DNA of 64,000 nt from Stagonosporopsis chrysanthemi (Eukaryota > Ascomycota > Dothideomycetes > Pleosporales > Didymellaceae): the NCBI GenBank assembly GCA_022560025.1, contig JAFISE010000029.1, forward strand, positions 1 through 64,000, read 5' to 3'. Made by a program: the position numbers and the translations under genes. Numbering within the stretch: position 1 is the stretch's first letter; every line of letters begins with the position of its first letter. Of the stretch, positions 10,271-20,573 are shown one piece after another. Below the pieces are notes generated by a model. It worked only from the letters and a program-made list of their open reading frames with translations, was not told where the DNA came from and ran no database searches.

Positions 10271-11228
10271 GGTATTGGTACTTTGTGGGGGTGAAGGACC
10301 GATAGGAAACGCAGACATGGCCAACGATAGCTGTGAACGAGACAGAAAGGTTGCCCCATTCATGAGCGAGGCGCATGTTGCTTGCAGGCGAAGGGGCGCG
10401 GGGTCTAGGTATCGTCCGCGGCGGTTACACTCCGCGGGCGATTCGCTTACATATGCAGCGGAAGTGGGCCTTTGTTCGTCCTCGGCTCCTCACACCTTAG
10501 CCTCAACCATGTCAAAAACGGTGAATTTGCCATGACCTTTTGAAGGATCAGTGGCACAGTCGCAGCGTATTGATTCAGAGCGATTTGAGACTAGTATGGC
10601 CACCCCACTTTGACACAGAACATGAATACTACGCGTTCAGAGTGGTACGATGTAGCAACCCAAGGTATTCATGGACTATGCCGTTGCAAAGTGCTTTCAC
10701 GACTGCCCTGATCCCTCCGCAGAGAAGTACTACCGAAATCCCTGCGCACATCACGCTCGTACTGGCTCCCATTTCCCAAAATCCATCTCGGATGCTATCG
10801 ACAGAACCTGTGCGTTTCATGACACGATTTTCGTGATAGGGTCTGTTGTTAGCTTGTAACGCTATTGTTTGCTGATTTCCAAATATGGAGTCCCAAGGAA
10901 GAATCGGTGCGCACCTGCTTAGTCATAAGCAATTCTACATAAGATAAAGTCATCAAACCTTGGTTTCGGTCATCAACATGTTGCCTTTGTGCTTGGAATA
11001 CACGCTTTTACATCTAGCAGCTGAACGCAGACGTCCCATTCTTTATTTGTAGAAAGACTCGTAGAGCGAGCAAATTTGAGAGAACAGCGAGCAGCCCCAT
11101 CAACTACGGCACAATTTCTGTATTTCTATCGTGTCTTCACAATATTAGCGGTCACAATCGTGTGTTCGAGGGTGTTGTTTAGATTTTCCGATCGATTCGG
11201 AAGCTGAACCGGCTACATCCCAGCTCGT
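10271..11228. other. Intergenic, no gene seen
   Basis: 958 bp between two minus-strand genes, holding the promoter of 8219-10270 and the 3' flank of 11229-12659. AT-richer than the coding parts; overlapping short ORFs (for example 10540-10836) have no protein-like signature. Confidence 0.4.
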
Positions 11229-12659
11229 CTATACGAGCTTGCAGCACAACGGGGCTGAACCATGAATCATATGAGGCAGTCGAGGCAAAGGCTTGTCCTT
11301 GGCGAGATTCCCCTTGCCCGAGGCTTGATCGAGTTCCATATCCGGCCCGGGACTCTCAAGTTCGCCGACAGCCCTCCTCCTTTCCCTGTCCTGAGAGCAC
11401 CTTTCCAAAAACCCCTTCCTTCCCATTCCTCTCCACACCGCTCTTTTCGTCTCAAATCTGATCCTCGCCTTCAAATCTTCGTAGTCTTCTTGAGTTAACA
11501 TCCATCTTATTTCATCGGCAAGTGCGTGCGTGCCACTCATGACATGCTCCAGTATGAACCAGATGACAGCATCTCCAAAAGAGGTTTCCCTCAGCGCTCC
11601 TTCGTACCCACACCAGATTAGCTCCACGTCTTCGTCAGCGATGAAGATCCGTGAACTACACATGAAGTCATGCACTATCAAGTCCTCCATGTGCTGCGCA
11701 TCGGTATCAAGGTTGAAGAACCGGCACGCCAGATACGTGGAGATGCCTTCTTTGGTAGTGGGCGGTGTCCTCAGCTCCCCAGTAGGGCGAGTTGATGCAT
11801 TGAGGCACCAGCGACGCATGTAGCGGATCACACGAACTATGCCATCTTTTGAAGCGCAAGCCGGAGGTACTAGAATCGTAGTTTCGTTCAAACGAGAGGT
11901 AATGGCTCGTTCGCCACAGAACCACACAAGCATCTGAAGTGAGACGCCCTTCACATACACCTCACCAGTCTCTCGGTTGACGACGTCCACTTTTGGACTA
12001 TCAAGGAGGTTTTGAAGTTGTTGGATGCTGGTGTTCCTTGCGTTTTTGTACGTGGATTTTGTCCTATCGAAAGGAGTGAGTGGCTTCATCTTGTTGAGGT
12101 TGGTACTTCTCCTGAACCGTGAAGGGCGATTGCTGCGTGTGGGCTTGGTCCTTTGGTCGAAATCAGAGGGTGTATCAAAGCTGTGGTACGAAAGTGGCGG
12201 AATAGTTCCTAACTTGAATTGCTCGCCAGTCGCTGGAGCATCGTCCATTCTCGCGTCTTCAGATATTGGCGCATGCTCCATCATGCTCGATCCAAAACAG
12301 TTACCGTCATCTTGAAGTGTCTTTTGAATGGCCTTCCAGAGCTCCAAGATATTCGGGTTGACTTCATAGTGACTGGAGCTAGCGCGGTCATCGTTGTGCT
12401 TTATGCTCGCGTTTGACTCCGTGTTGACAGAGGAGCAAAAGTGTCCATCATTTGAGTTCGCTGTTGGGATTATCTTCTCAGCTACCGCCGGCTTTCCAGG
12501 TACTGGAAAGCAGCTTTCGCGTTTTTGACAGCCGGAAGCACCATATTCACGAAATTCATGAAGCGTGTGCAGCGGGGGTTCTGGGTTCTGAGGCGAATTG
12601 GAGACCTTATTCTCGGACATGCGATCTGTTCCACGGCTGTTGAGCTCCAGATCCCACAT
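11229..12659 (-). CDS. BTB/POZ-like fungal protein of unknown function
   Basis: Single exon, 476 residues from ATG 12659; a second in-frame ATG at 12620 (MSENKVSNS) is an alternative. The N-terminal ~190 residues are hydrophilic and disordered, with a basic patch (TRSNRPSRFRRS). From ~215 a BTB-like fold is suggested: KVDVVNRETGEVYVKGVSLQ, then a helical part with VRVIRYMRRWCLN and ISTYLACRFFNLD, then IVHDFM. The C-terminal helices (EIRWMLTQEDYEDLKARIRF) resemble the tail of Dothideomycete BTB proteins. The assignment rests on pattern and motif order only. The gene at 757-1808 has the same general arrangement. Function unknown. Confidence 0.6.
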   Translation of the reverse strand: MWDLELNSRGTDRMSENKVSNSPQNPEPPLHTLHEFREYGASGCQKRESCFPVPGKPAVAEKIIPTANSNDGHFCSSVNTESNASIKHNDDRASSSHYEVNPNILELWKAIQKTLQDDGNCFGSSMMEHAPISEDARMDDAPATGEQFKLGTIPPLSYHSFDTPSDFDQRTKPTRSNRPSRFRRSTNLNKMKPLTPFDRTKSTYKNARNTSIQQLQNLLDSPKVDVVNRETGEVYVKGVSLQMLVWFCGERAITSRLNETTILVPPACASKDGIVRVIRYMRRWCLNASTRPTGELRTPPTTKEGISTYLACRFFNLDTDAQHMEDLIVHDFMCSSRIFIADEDVELIWCGYEGALRETSFGDAVIWFILEHVMSGTHALADEIRWMLTQEDYEDLKARIRFETKRAVWRGMGRKGFLERCSQDRERRRAVGELESPGPDMELDQASGKGNLAKDKPLPRLPHMIHGSAPLCCKLV

Positions 12660-12839
12660 TCTGCCAGAACGTCAATTATATGAACCATATATCTGTACAG
12701 CTCCTCTTGCCATGATTTTTCATCTTTATGTATCCATATTTGTGAATTCAAACTGTGAATCTCAGCTGTCACGCTTCAACACATTAGACAGCAAGGTGCA
12801 AACAAATTCCAAATTAATTACTGTGGCTCAGTCAACGGG

Positions 12840-14441
12840 CTAAAAGCTAGCCCATACTCGCTTCAAGAAGCCCTTTTGTTGGACGGGCTCGATGTTTTCG
12901 TCCTTCGCGTCCAGATCTTTTCGCATTCCGGAGTTGAGGTCGACCTCGTGACTCCTCCACCACCTCGTCTTCTTCCAGACCTTGTACGTGAAGAAGATGA
13001 TGCCGAACAAGGGGAGCAGGATGTATGCATCGACAAACATTCCAGCGTCAAAAGGCGAGAGAGTAGTCCATCCTTGAACGAACGCCAGAAAAATGTTCGC
13101 AAATAGACCGAAGTAAGCATTCCATGGATGGAACGCCGCCCTGAAAGGGAGTTCTTCGGGTGAACGATCCTGGGCCTTCCAAGCCTGGCGAAAGCGAATG
13201 TGTGTGAGTGAGATACCCGCCCAGACCAGGAAGGTCGAGACACCGCTCAAGTTGATGATGTACGAGTACGCTTTACCACCGCCGGTAGAGACATTCATCA
13301 TGGACAGGACACCGAAGAGGTTGGTAAGGAGGATAGCGTAGACAGGCACGCCACGACTGTTCGTCCAGCCTAAGAACTTTGGTGCACCGCCGTCTTTAGC
13401 CATGAACAGGATCGTACGGGACCCAATATAGATGGAGCTGTTGGCTGCTGAGACAACAGTAATGAAGATGAAGGCGTTGATTAGATGCACACCCCCTTCC
13501 CATCCAGCGTTCTGGATAGCGATTGTCATAGGGCTTTTCAGAGCGCGGCTCTCGCCATTAATCAAACCTTCAGCATTCCAGGGGCATGTTAGGCCAAAGA
13601 AGAATGCGACTCCCATATAGACGAAGAGAATTCGCCAGATGACTTGGCGGATGGCCAAGGGAACCGCGACGCTGGGGTTCTTCGTCTCGGTAGCGGCAAC
13701 GGCAACAGCCTCTACACCAACGTAAAAGGTTGAGGCGAAGACAAAGACTTGTGCGACTCCTCGAAATCCGTTGGCGAAAGCTCCTGGATCGCGCCAATAT
13801 CGAAAGCCAATAGCTTCTTCTTGTCCAATCAGTCCGCCAGAAGCGTATATGATGGAAAAGACGAAGTATGCGCAAAGACCGAACAGCTTGACCAACGCCA
13901 GCCAGAATTCAGCTTCGCCGAAGGACTCAACTCCAAGCATTTGAAAGCCTAAGAATGCAAACCAGAATATGAGGAAATATCCCCATAAAGGCACCTTATC
14001 ACTCCAGAAGACCAGAAGTGAGGAGATGACGTTGTATTCGTTGGCCAGCACGCAGCCCCAAACGAGCCAGTAGTTCCAGCCCATAGCCACTCCGAATGCC
14101 TCGTCGACAAATCGTTTCGAGAGTGTGATGAAAGCGCCACCAGTTGGATATAGTGTTGTCATTTCGCCCAAGGACTGCGTGATGCTCCATGCAATGATAC
14201 CGATAATGCCAAACCCAATAATCAAAGACGCAGGTCCTCCATTCGAGAGCGCGCCTCCAGTGCCGACCAGGATACCAGGGCCGATGATCCCAGCCAAAGC
14301 CATCATGGAGAGATGTCGAGTTTTCAGTCCGCGCTTGACGCCCATCTCAGGGTCGATGCGCTCGAAATCTTCTTCGTGGCCATAACTCAAGGTTGGTGAG
14401 GTGTGGCCCCCAAGGTTCTTGGGCGAATCGGATAACGCCAT
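12840..14441 (-). CDS. Amino acid permease, yeast amino-acid transporter (YAT) family
   Basis: Intronless, 533 residues, start ATG 14441. A cytosolic N-terminus of ~40 residues precedes the TM1 signature of the APC superfamily (LAGIIGPGILVGTGGAL at ~49-65), then the conserved LGEMTTLYPTGGAFITLSKR segment between TM2 and TM3, and about 12 predicted helices in all. The TM6 region VGVEAVAVAATETKNPSVAV is the family's conserved substrate/gating loop; SAANSSIYIGSRTILFMAKD follows in TM8. It should be a plasma-membrane proton symporter for amino acids. General permeases such as Gap1-like, proline or dicarboxylic types cannot be told apart from sequence alone. The C-terminal tail carries several lysines suited to ubiquitin-driven turnover. 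Confidence 0.92.
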   Translation of the reverse strand: MALSDSPKNLGGHTSPTLSYGHEEDFERIDPEMGVKRGLKTRHLSMMALAGIIGPGILVGTGGALSNGGPASLIIGFGIIGIIAWSITQSLGEMTTLYPTGGAFITLSKRFVDEAFGVAMGWNYWLVWGCVLANEYNVISSLLVFWSDKVPLWGYFLIFWFAFLGFQMLGVESFGEAEFWLALVKLFGLCAYFVFSIIYASGGLIGQEEAIGFRYWRDPGAFANGFRGVAQVFVFASTFYVGVEAVAVAATETKNPSVAVPLAIRQVIWRILFVYMGVAFFFGLTCPWNAEGLINGESRALKSPMTIAIQNAGWEGGVHLINAFIFITVVSAANSSIYIGSRTILFMAKDGGAPKFLGWTNSRGVPVYAILLTNLFGVLSMMNVSTGGGKAYSYIINLSGVSTFLVWAGISLTHIRFRQAWKAQDRSPEELPFRAAFHPWNAYFGLFANIFLAFVQGWTTLSPFDAGMFVDAYILLPLFGIIFFTYKVWKKTRWWRSHEVDLNSGMRKDLDAKDENIEPVQQKGFLKRVWASF

Positions 14442-15170
14442 CTTGAGGTTTGCGACACTCAGGGAAAGATAGGCGGCGAAATTCCAGGGAATTTCTCGAC
14501 GTTATATGCTTTCATCTGTTATCACCTTGGCGGGTGCTGATCTAAAGCTACCCTGCAATTCTAGCCCTAGGATCGCGACTCCGCGAACGTTCGTGAACCA
14601 AAGGAGCATGTTGTTAACCGATGACGCGATCGGCCGCCTGGATAACGCGATGTCGTGAAGCGATAAAAGAACACGCACGCGACGACTTAAATCTCTGGGC
14701 GCGAAATCCCGAGCACGGAACGGCTTCAACATGACTTGAAAAGCATGTAAAAAGTAATAATTGTGGACTGTTGAACCCCATGGAGAGATAACACTAGTGA
14801 TTGGGAGCGGTTTGGATCGAAGCTAGCAAGTTGCGAAGATGCACCCACCGCCCACGCCATTCCACGTGCACCCCCTCCCCACAGCCACTACACCAACTTA
14901 CAAACATGCTTCACCATAGTGGCGCTGGTGCATGTAGTCAAGGAAAAAAAGAGCAGTTGGCAGGAACTTGCAGTCGACTACAGCAATCGCTCAGGAGACC
15001 GTCTCAATGCCACTGTCGCAACGAGCTGTAAAGAGAGGAAATAAGGGTGTACATTTAAACAGAAGTCTATGGTAAAGGTGTTTAAGAGTCTGGTAGGCCT
15101 AGGCTACCAGATTCGAATAAGGCTGAGCCAGCCAGCCTTTCTGACGCTATCAATAGCTTTTTTTGGCTCA
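14442..15170. other. Intergenic, no gene seen
   Basis: 729 bp: promoter side of the permease and 3' flank of the Egh16-like gene. Several GATA/TATC cores are visible upstream of the permease, which would suit nitrogen regulation, but cores this short occur by chance. Confidence 0.35.
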
Positions 15171-16232
15171 TCAGTGCTTGCGAGAAAGCTCCATGCGCTT
15201 CTTCAGCCTGTAGGCAATGGCTCGCTTCCTGGCGGTAGCACCTTGAGTGAACGCAACACTGCCACCGAAGGGACCAGCTGCGGCACCATTACGGACACGC
15301 ATAACGCAGACATTAGGCGTGCCGGCAACAGTGGCATCACATGTCATACCGGCGGGCATCTGGACTTTCATCTCGAACTCGGTGCTGGTGGCAAGAGAGA
15401 TACCCTGGACACCAAGGCCAGGGACGTCCTCAGTGACAGTCGCGGGCTGCATGGCGGCTTCATCGGTCTGATTTGTGTTAGCATGGGAAGAAAGAGCAAG
15501 AGATTGAGAACTTACGCCTCCACTTGTGCCATCGACATCGGCAGTAAACGGACCAGCACCGTCCTGGTTGATTTGGCGGAGAGTCATAGTGACTGTACCA
15601 TCATCTGCGCAAGTGGGCAAACCGCTCGAGGCTCCCGCACCAGCAGCAGCAGCAACACGAGCCTCAGGGGGGCCTTCAGCCTTAGTACCTCCGCCGCCGA
15701 GAAGGCCAGCAATCCCGGTAGCACCAGCGGCTCCGCCAGCACCGCCAGCGCCTCCTCCGCCGAAGAGTCCGCCGAGGAATTGACGCCTACGGGCGCCAGC
15801 TCCGGCACGGGCGCCCGCGCCACCACCCTGAGCGTTCTGAGGGATATTGTCCTCGACACCAACAGCGCCCGAGGCGCCCTGGTTGGTAGGGGGGGCTGCG
15901 CCACTGCCCATGAAAGCTGCGATCATGACAGAGGCATCTACAGGTCCGTTGCCCTGTGTGCGTCCAAGGGGAGTTGCCTTGCCGCTGGCAATTTCGCGGT
16001 CACGGATGATTGCGGTATCTGCCTGAGAACCGCAGCCGCTGAGTCCAGTCAGTCTCAAATCATGATGGATGAGGGAAACCACTTACTTTGACGAGCAGTC
16101 ACGGGGTGTGCCGTCAGCAACTGTAAGACCGGGCATGTTGACACCGTTCGCTCCCTGGATCTCAGTGACCACGCCGTGGGCGGAGACTGAGGCCGCCAAT
16201 GCGGCAACAATTGCAAACTGTGAAATGTACAT
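15171..16232 (-). CDS. Egh16/MAS3-like secreted protein (DUF3129)
   Basis: Three exons: 16087-16232, 15516-16038 and 15171-15467, with two 48 nt introns (GTAAGT...CAG; the second has a GCTAACAC branch site). Total 321 residues. Residues 1-18 form a signal peptide (MYISQFAIVAALAASVSA) followed directly by the mature start HGVVTEIQGANGVNMPG, typical of gEgh16 proteins. Further hallmarks are DGTPRDCSSNGCGSQADTA (cysteine pair), PLGRTQGNGPVDASVMIAAF, and the C-terminal cysteine-containing MPAGMTCDATVAGTPNVCVM. A long Gly/Ala-rich linker (~110-160) with a basic RRRQF site interrupts the two conserved halves. Family members in plant pathogens are induced during appressorium formation and lie at the cell surface; the role is not fully settled. 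The extreme C-terminus is basic (KRMELSRKH). Confidence 0.9.
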
Positions 16233-17556
16233 GATCGATGATTATAAAGTTAAGCTCAGCTTGAACTGTTCGGAAATAAGAAGAGTCGGATAATAAGATT
16301 AATAGAAGCACCAGGCTGAAGGAGAGAAGCGGGAGTGAGGAAGGCTTGCTTGCTGATTATCAACAGGTAGTAGCGCTCACACATACTCTTATAGCTGCCT
16401 CAGAACCTCACAATATCTTCCCAAGGAATTGCTGCGCCTACGTCCGCCGACTAATGATTTTACGACTCCGCCTAACAAACAGAAGACAAGCCACATCTTC
16501 CCTGTCGACACAGCACGATCACCATGGCCACAAAGCAGGACATGCTTCAGAAACCCCATCTCGATTGATTTTCATAAGGCCAAACGTGCTTGGCTGCAAG
16601 AAAGCGTTTCCCCACTGGCTTGGCCTGGGCTGGTGATGACTCTACAGGCTCTTGACAGGTGCCGACGTCCGACGCACGGTTTCAATGTGTGCCTGGTGAA
16701 CATTTCTGAAGGCGCCAAGGCAGGCAAGATCAATGCTCGCTGCCGAAACACAGAAGCACTTCCTCGGCACGACGCCGTAGGACAGTTTGGTACCCACTCA
16801 TTGCCAGACCTCTCGATGTGCTGCGCACAGGAGAAGAGCCCAGCCGTGCATTGGGTAGATGATACGACCCGCAACAGCAGCTCTTCCCATCCACAGCCTT
16901 CCTCATACACTACAATGATGAACCTTCGACAGCGCCACACAGCCATCACTCAAACTCTGCATTAAGCTGTCAAATCCATCACAGCCAAGTACAGACAAGC
17001 AAAACAGCCAAGCGCTCCACCCACCCGCACACGGGGCCCACCGCCCCTGCCCTGCCGCAAATCCAGCGCCGATCAAGTTTCCCCCCCCCCTCCCTCCCTC
17101 TATGCCAGGCATTCCAAAAAGAAAAACGACCGGGATGTCGCGATTCGTTTTCGTCGTTTGTTCGCGCGCAGCAGAGGCGCCGCCATGGTGTTGCAGCCTC
17201 GTCGCCCCAGCGTTTCAGCAAACACCACACCGCCCACCCGGCGCCCGGGAAATCTCGACCATCTCAAACACCACATGCGCAAGATGTGAGGTGCGGGACG
17301 GACGGAGGTTGCTAGTGCCTGAGCTCCTCGAGAAACTGCGGCAAGGGGCGCTTCCGAGGTAGGTTGGTGTGGTGGTGAGAGAAGAGAGAGGTGTGGGTGC
17401 AAGTGCGATGTGCAGGGACTTGGCCTGTGTCAAGGGAATCGGTAAGCTTGGTGGACTAGACGGTGAGGGAGGGTTACAGGTGTGCAGTTTGCGCTTTAGC
17501 GTGGAGCAATAGTACGCGGTCCGACAAACAGTCACTTCACAGTAGGGAAGACAGAC

Positions 17557-17577
17557 CTGCTGCTGCTGCTGCTGCTG
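17557..17577. repeat. (CTG)7 microsatellite
   Basis: Seven perfect CTG units in intergenic DNA; a candidate length-polymorphic locus. Confidence 0.8.
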
Positions 17578-18038
17578 CTCTCTAGTGCTGTACAAGAGCT
17601 TCAGAAGTAGAAAAGGAATTCAATGGGATCTCTCAAGTGCCAATGGAAACGCGCTTCTTTGCACAACGAGATGACTTCAGCGTACTGCCACACTGCTTTG
17701 AGGTTTCGTTGAAGACTTCATGGCCACATTGCGTTATCGCAACGGAGGAAGGACATATCCATGTATGCAGTCTGAGCACCGAAGGAGGAATGCTAAAGGA
17801 CATTGTCGATTGCAAGTTGGATTCAAGGGTCACAACTTCACGGCACCAGCGATGACTAGATGACAGCCATGAATTGCGTTCTCTAAGAATGCTATATGAT
17901 CGAAATCGAACTCCGTCCCATATGCTCGGGGGTATCAATCATACCAGATGCTTTTTAGATTCGCGCGCCAGATTCGCTTTGCGCGTGCCGCCACCCGCCC
18001 CAACGCCAAAAGAAGGGGCGCAGAGCCCATGATGCTTA

Positions 18039-18081
<43 letters not shown>

Positions 18082-18107
18082 AGCTGTAGCTGTTGCTTTT
18101 GCTGTTG
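18039..18107 (-). repeat. (CAACAG)n tract, glutamine codons in frame after the RPC82 stop
   Basis: On the minus strand the 69 bp directly after the RPC82 TAA consist of 23 codons, nearly all CAA/CAG with one AAG and two CTA, ending at another TAA (18036-18038). It can be read as a 3' UTR microsatellite or as a glutamine tail cut off by the stop. Confidence 0.8.
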
Positions 18108-20281
18108 TTACACTGAGATCAACGGGCCGTGGAAGTCGCGCAGCGTGGCGACCAGGTCGTCTTCTCGGAAGAGCTGTAGGGACAGCTTTTCCTGCACTTC
18201 TTTCCACTTGCGCAGGGCGTCTAGCTCGCCTTTGCTGAGCCACTTTTCTTCGTTGCCGACGACGTCTGAGCGCTCGGCTTTGCTAAGGAGGGGCTGGACT
18301 TTTTCGCGCTCGAATTGGATGCGTTGGAGTATGCGCACCATGCCTTTGTAGGTGTCGTGCAGGAGCTTTTCTCGTGCGCGCTGACGATCGTACCAGATGA
18401 GATGGAGTGAGTGTTTTGCTTCACGTCTTTCGACCTTGGGGATTTCCTGGGTCTGGACGATGCCTTGTACGGTCAGGTCGTTGACGATTCCGCGAATGTC
18501 GCCAGCGGACATCATCATGGTGTTGCAGGCTGCGCGCTCGTCGAGTTTGCCCTTCTTCCGTAGAGCACGGATCAGCTTGACGCCCAGTGTGCCCTTTCTT
18601 GCAGAAACTGTATTCTCGATCTCGGTCTGAATGAGCTGCTTTGCAATCTCCTCGAATTCAATGTGCCACTGCGAAAAGCCTGCTCGAGAATGCCATGTGA
18701 CGAAATGTGTAGGGTCTTCTGACAGCAGCTGGATATGCTTGTCGATGATGCGTGTCTTCTCATCTATGCTGAGGGAGGATGGATCGATAGGCTGGCTAAG
18801 TACGTTTGCACTGCGAACGTGGCCTTTTCGTGTAATCTGGACAACTGAGTTGGGATCCAACCCCTCGCAGATATCGAGGTCCTTGCCGATCTTCTTCGCG
18901 ACATCACGGGCAGTGACAAGATTCTTGGGATCTATTTGGTTATCTGCGCCGTCATCGCCAGCTGTTGGTGGCTCAGGATATTCCTCGTAGCAACGTGGGG
19001 TGTTCGCTTCCAGGAGACGAAGCATGGTCTGGTAGATGTGGGCGGTGACGTGCCCTAGGCGCTGCTCGACAAGCTGCACGAGCTGTTCTGTGCGCATGGC
19101 AACGGCAATCTTTTCAGGGTTCACTCGAATGACAAGCTTGTCTTCGGGCGCGGCGCCGCTCGCGCTGCTGTAACCGTTCGCACCATTGGTCTTTACGCGC
19201 TTGGTCGGGTTGCTGTAGTCCTGGTCAGGCTGCTGCTGCTGCCGCCGCCGCGAGAATCTTGGCATCTCCAGCCACTTGTCGCGCATGTTGCGTTTTCGCT
19301 CAAGGGTGTTTCTGTGGCATATGGCTTTGTCCTTGATACCCGTTGGCTGCTGGCCAGCGAGGTCCTGGTCGATGGTCTCTTGCGTGAGAATGTCGTGCAT
19401 GTCTCCTGGAGACAGGTACTGGTCGTCTGTCATTGTTCGCACCCAGCCACGCTGGATGAGTCGCTCGATGATGTCGTAGAGCTCGTCGACCGAGGCGATT
19501 TCGCCGTTGTCGTGCTCCCCTGCGTGCTCCTCGCCATTCGTGGTGCCATTTTGCGCATGATCTCCGTTCACCACAGGCTTCGCGTCGTCGCCGTTGACCA
19601 TGCCGTTCGTCTTTGCGGTGCCATTGGTGTCGTTGCCGCTGCCCCTCTTGCGCTTCGTGCCAGTCCCGTTCACCACGCCGTCGTCTGAGTCATCGTCGCT
19701 GTCGGCGTCGGCGGGGAAGTATGCTTCCTTGAGGTCTGCGATGCGCGTGTGGCCGAGGCGCAGCAGGTTGGTCATGACGTTGGCGGCCTTGGTGCCGAAT
19801 CGGTCCTCGACCAGCTTTGCGACCTTGCCCAGACGGACGAGGGCGTACGAGTTCTGCCAGTCGATCTCGTAGTAGGTGGGCTGCTGCGCGCCGCTGGCAG
19901 AGTGGAAGTTGCCCGAGTGGAAGACGAGGTGCTGCTGGAGCAGGATGACGAGGCCGTACTTGATCTGGCGGGCGTTCAGGTACGAGGCCTTTGCGACGGC
20001 GGCGAGCGTCTGGCGGCCGTGGCGCGCAAGCACCGAGTAGACGCGCTGGGAGGGGTTAGCGGTGGGCGCAAGGCAGGAGGAGCGACACGGGCGGCGCTGG
20101 GGCGCGGCACGTACGGCTGCAAGCTCGCCGTAGACATCGTCGACGAGGTAGGTGCAGAGCTCCGCGAGGATCTGGCGGGCGTGTTAGTGAGCGACGGCAC
20201 GGCGCAGGACGGCGGCGCAGGACGGCGACGGCGGCGGCGGCGGCGGCAGCTTACGGGAGTCTCGCGCTGGGTGTACGACAT
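18108..20281 (-). CDS. RPC82: RNA polymerase III subunit RPC3/Rpc82
   Basis: Three exons: 20255-20281 (MSYTQRETP), 20115-20171 (ILAELCTYLVDDVYGELAA) and 18108-20045, with introns of 83 and 69 nt, all phase 0. Total 673 residues. Rpc82 is part of the Rpc82-Rpc34-Rpc31 trimer of Pol III that recruits TFIIIB and helps open the promoter for tRNA and 5S genes. It is a chain of winged-helix domains: the first at ~10-75 (VYSVLARHGRQTLAAVAKAS; LVFHSGNFHSASG), later ones around LSEDPTHFVTWHSR and KLIRALRKKGKLDERA. An acidic then basic disordered insert with a TKRKRG cluster (~125-180) separates the first two. The length is a little above the usual ~600 because of that insert. The gene shares a 292 bp divergent promoter with QCR2. 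Confidence 0.93.
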
Positions 20282-20573
20282 GGTATTGCCCAGATATTTG
20301 CCAGATATCCAGGGGACCTCGGGGCTACCGGAGCGACATTGGGCGGCGTGCTGGACAACGGGCGTCGAGGGCGCGCCGCCGCGAAGGGCAGAAATTCCCA
20401 GGCGGGCGGCGGGGACGGGCGGCCGCGGGCCAGCCAACCAGCGTGGGCTGAAAGCAGTGACTGCGGCTTGGCGCGGCCGCAACATTCTGCGTACGACCGC
20501 CCGTCCATCACCCTCCCATCAATTGCCCTCCCCCCCCCAGCTCCACCGCCCCCCGATCGGTGCTCTCCTCACG
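20282..20573. promoter_or_regulatory. Shared divergent promoter RPC82 / QCR2
   Basis: Only 292 bp separate the two start codons, so both promoters must lie here or overlap the 5' ends. The stretch is very GC-rich with an uninterrupted C run near QCR2 (20531-20538) and has no clear TATA box, in keeping with housekeeping expression. Confidence 0.6.

Larger units (their letters stand above)
16233..18107. other. Gene-free stretch with microsatellites
   Basis: 1,875 bp: promoter side of the Egh16-like gene, 3' flank of RPC82 and unassigned sequence between. ORFs of 100-180 codons exist on both strands but overlap each other and are pyrimidine- or Gln-biased, not protein-like. Contains a C10 run (17081-17090), a (CTG)7 run (17557-17577) and the (GCTGTT)n tract at 18039-18107. 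Confidence 0.45.

Noticed and set aside
15069..16091. 340-codon plus-strand ORF, Ser/Thr-rich
   Set aside because: Antisense shadow of the Egh16-like gene, whose signal peptide, introns and cysteine motifs are on the minus strand.
12840..16232. Permease next to a secreted Egh16-like gene considered as part of an effector or metabolite cluster
   Set aside because: No backbone synthase, tailoring enzymes or regulator adjoin them; the neighbours are housekeeping genes and unrelated unknowns.
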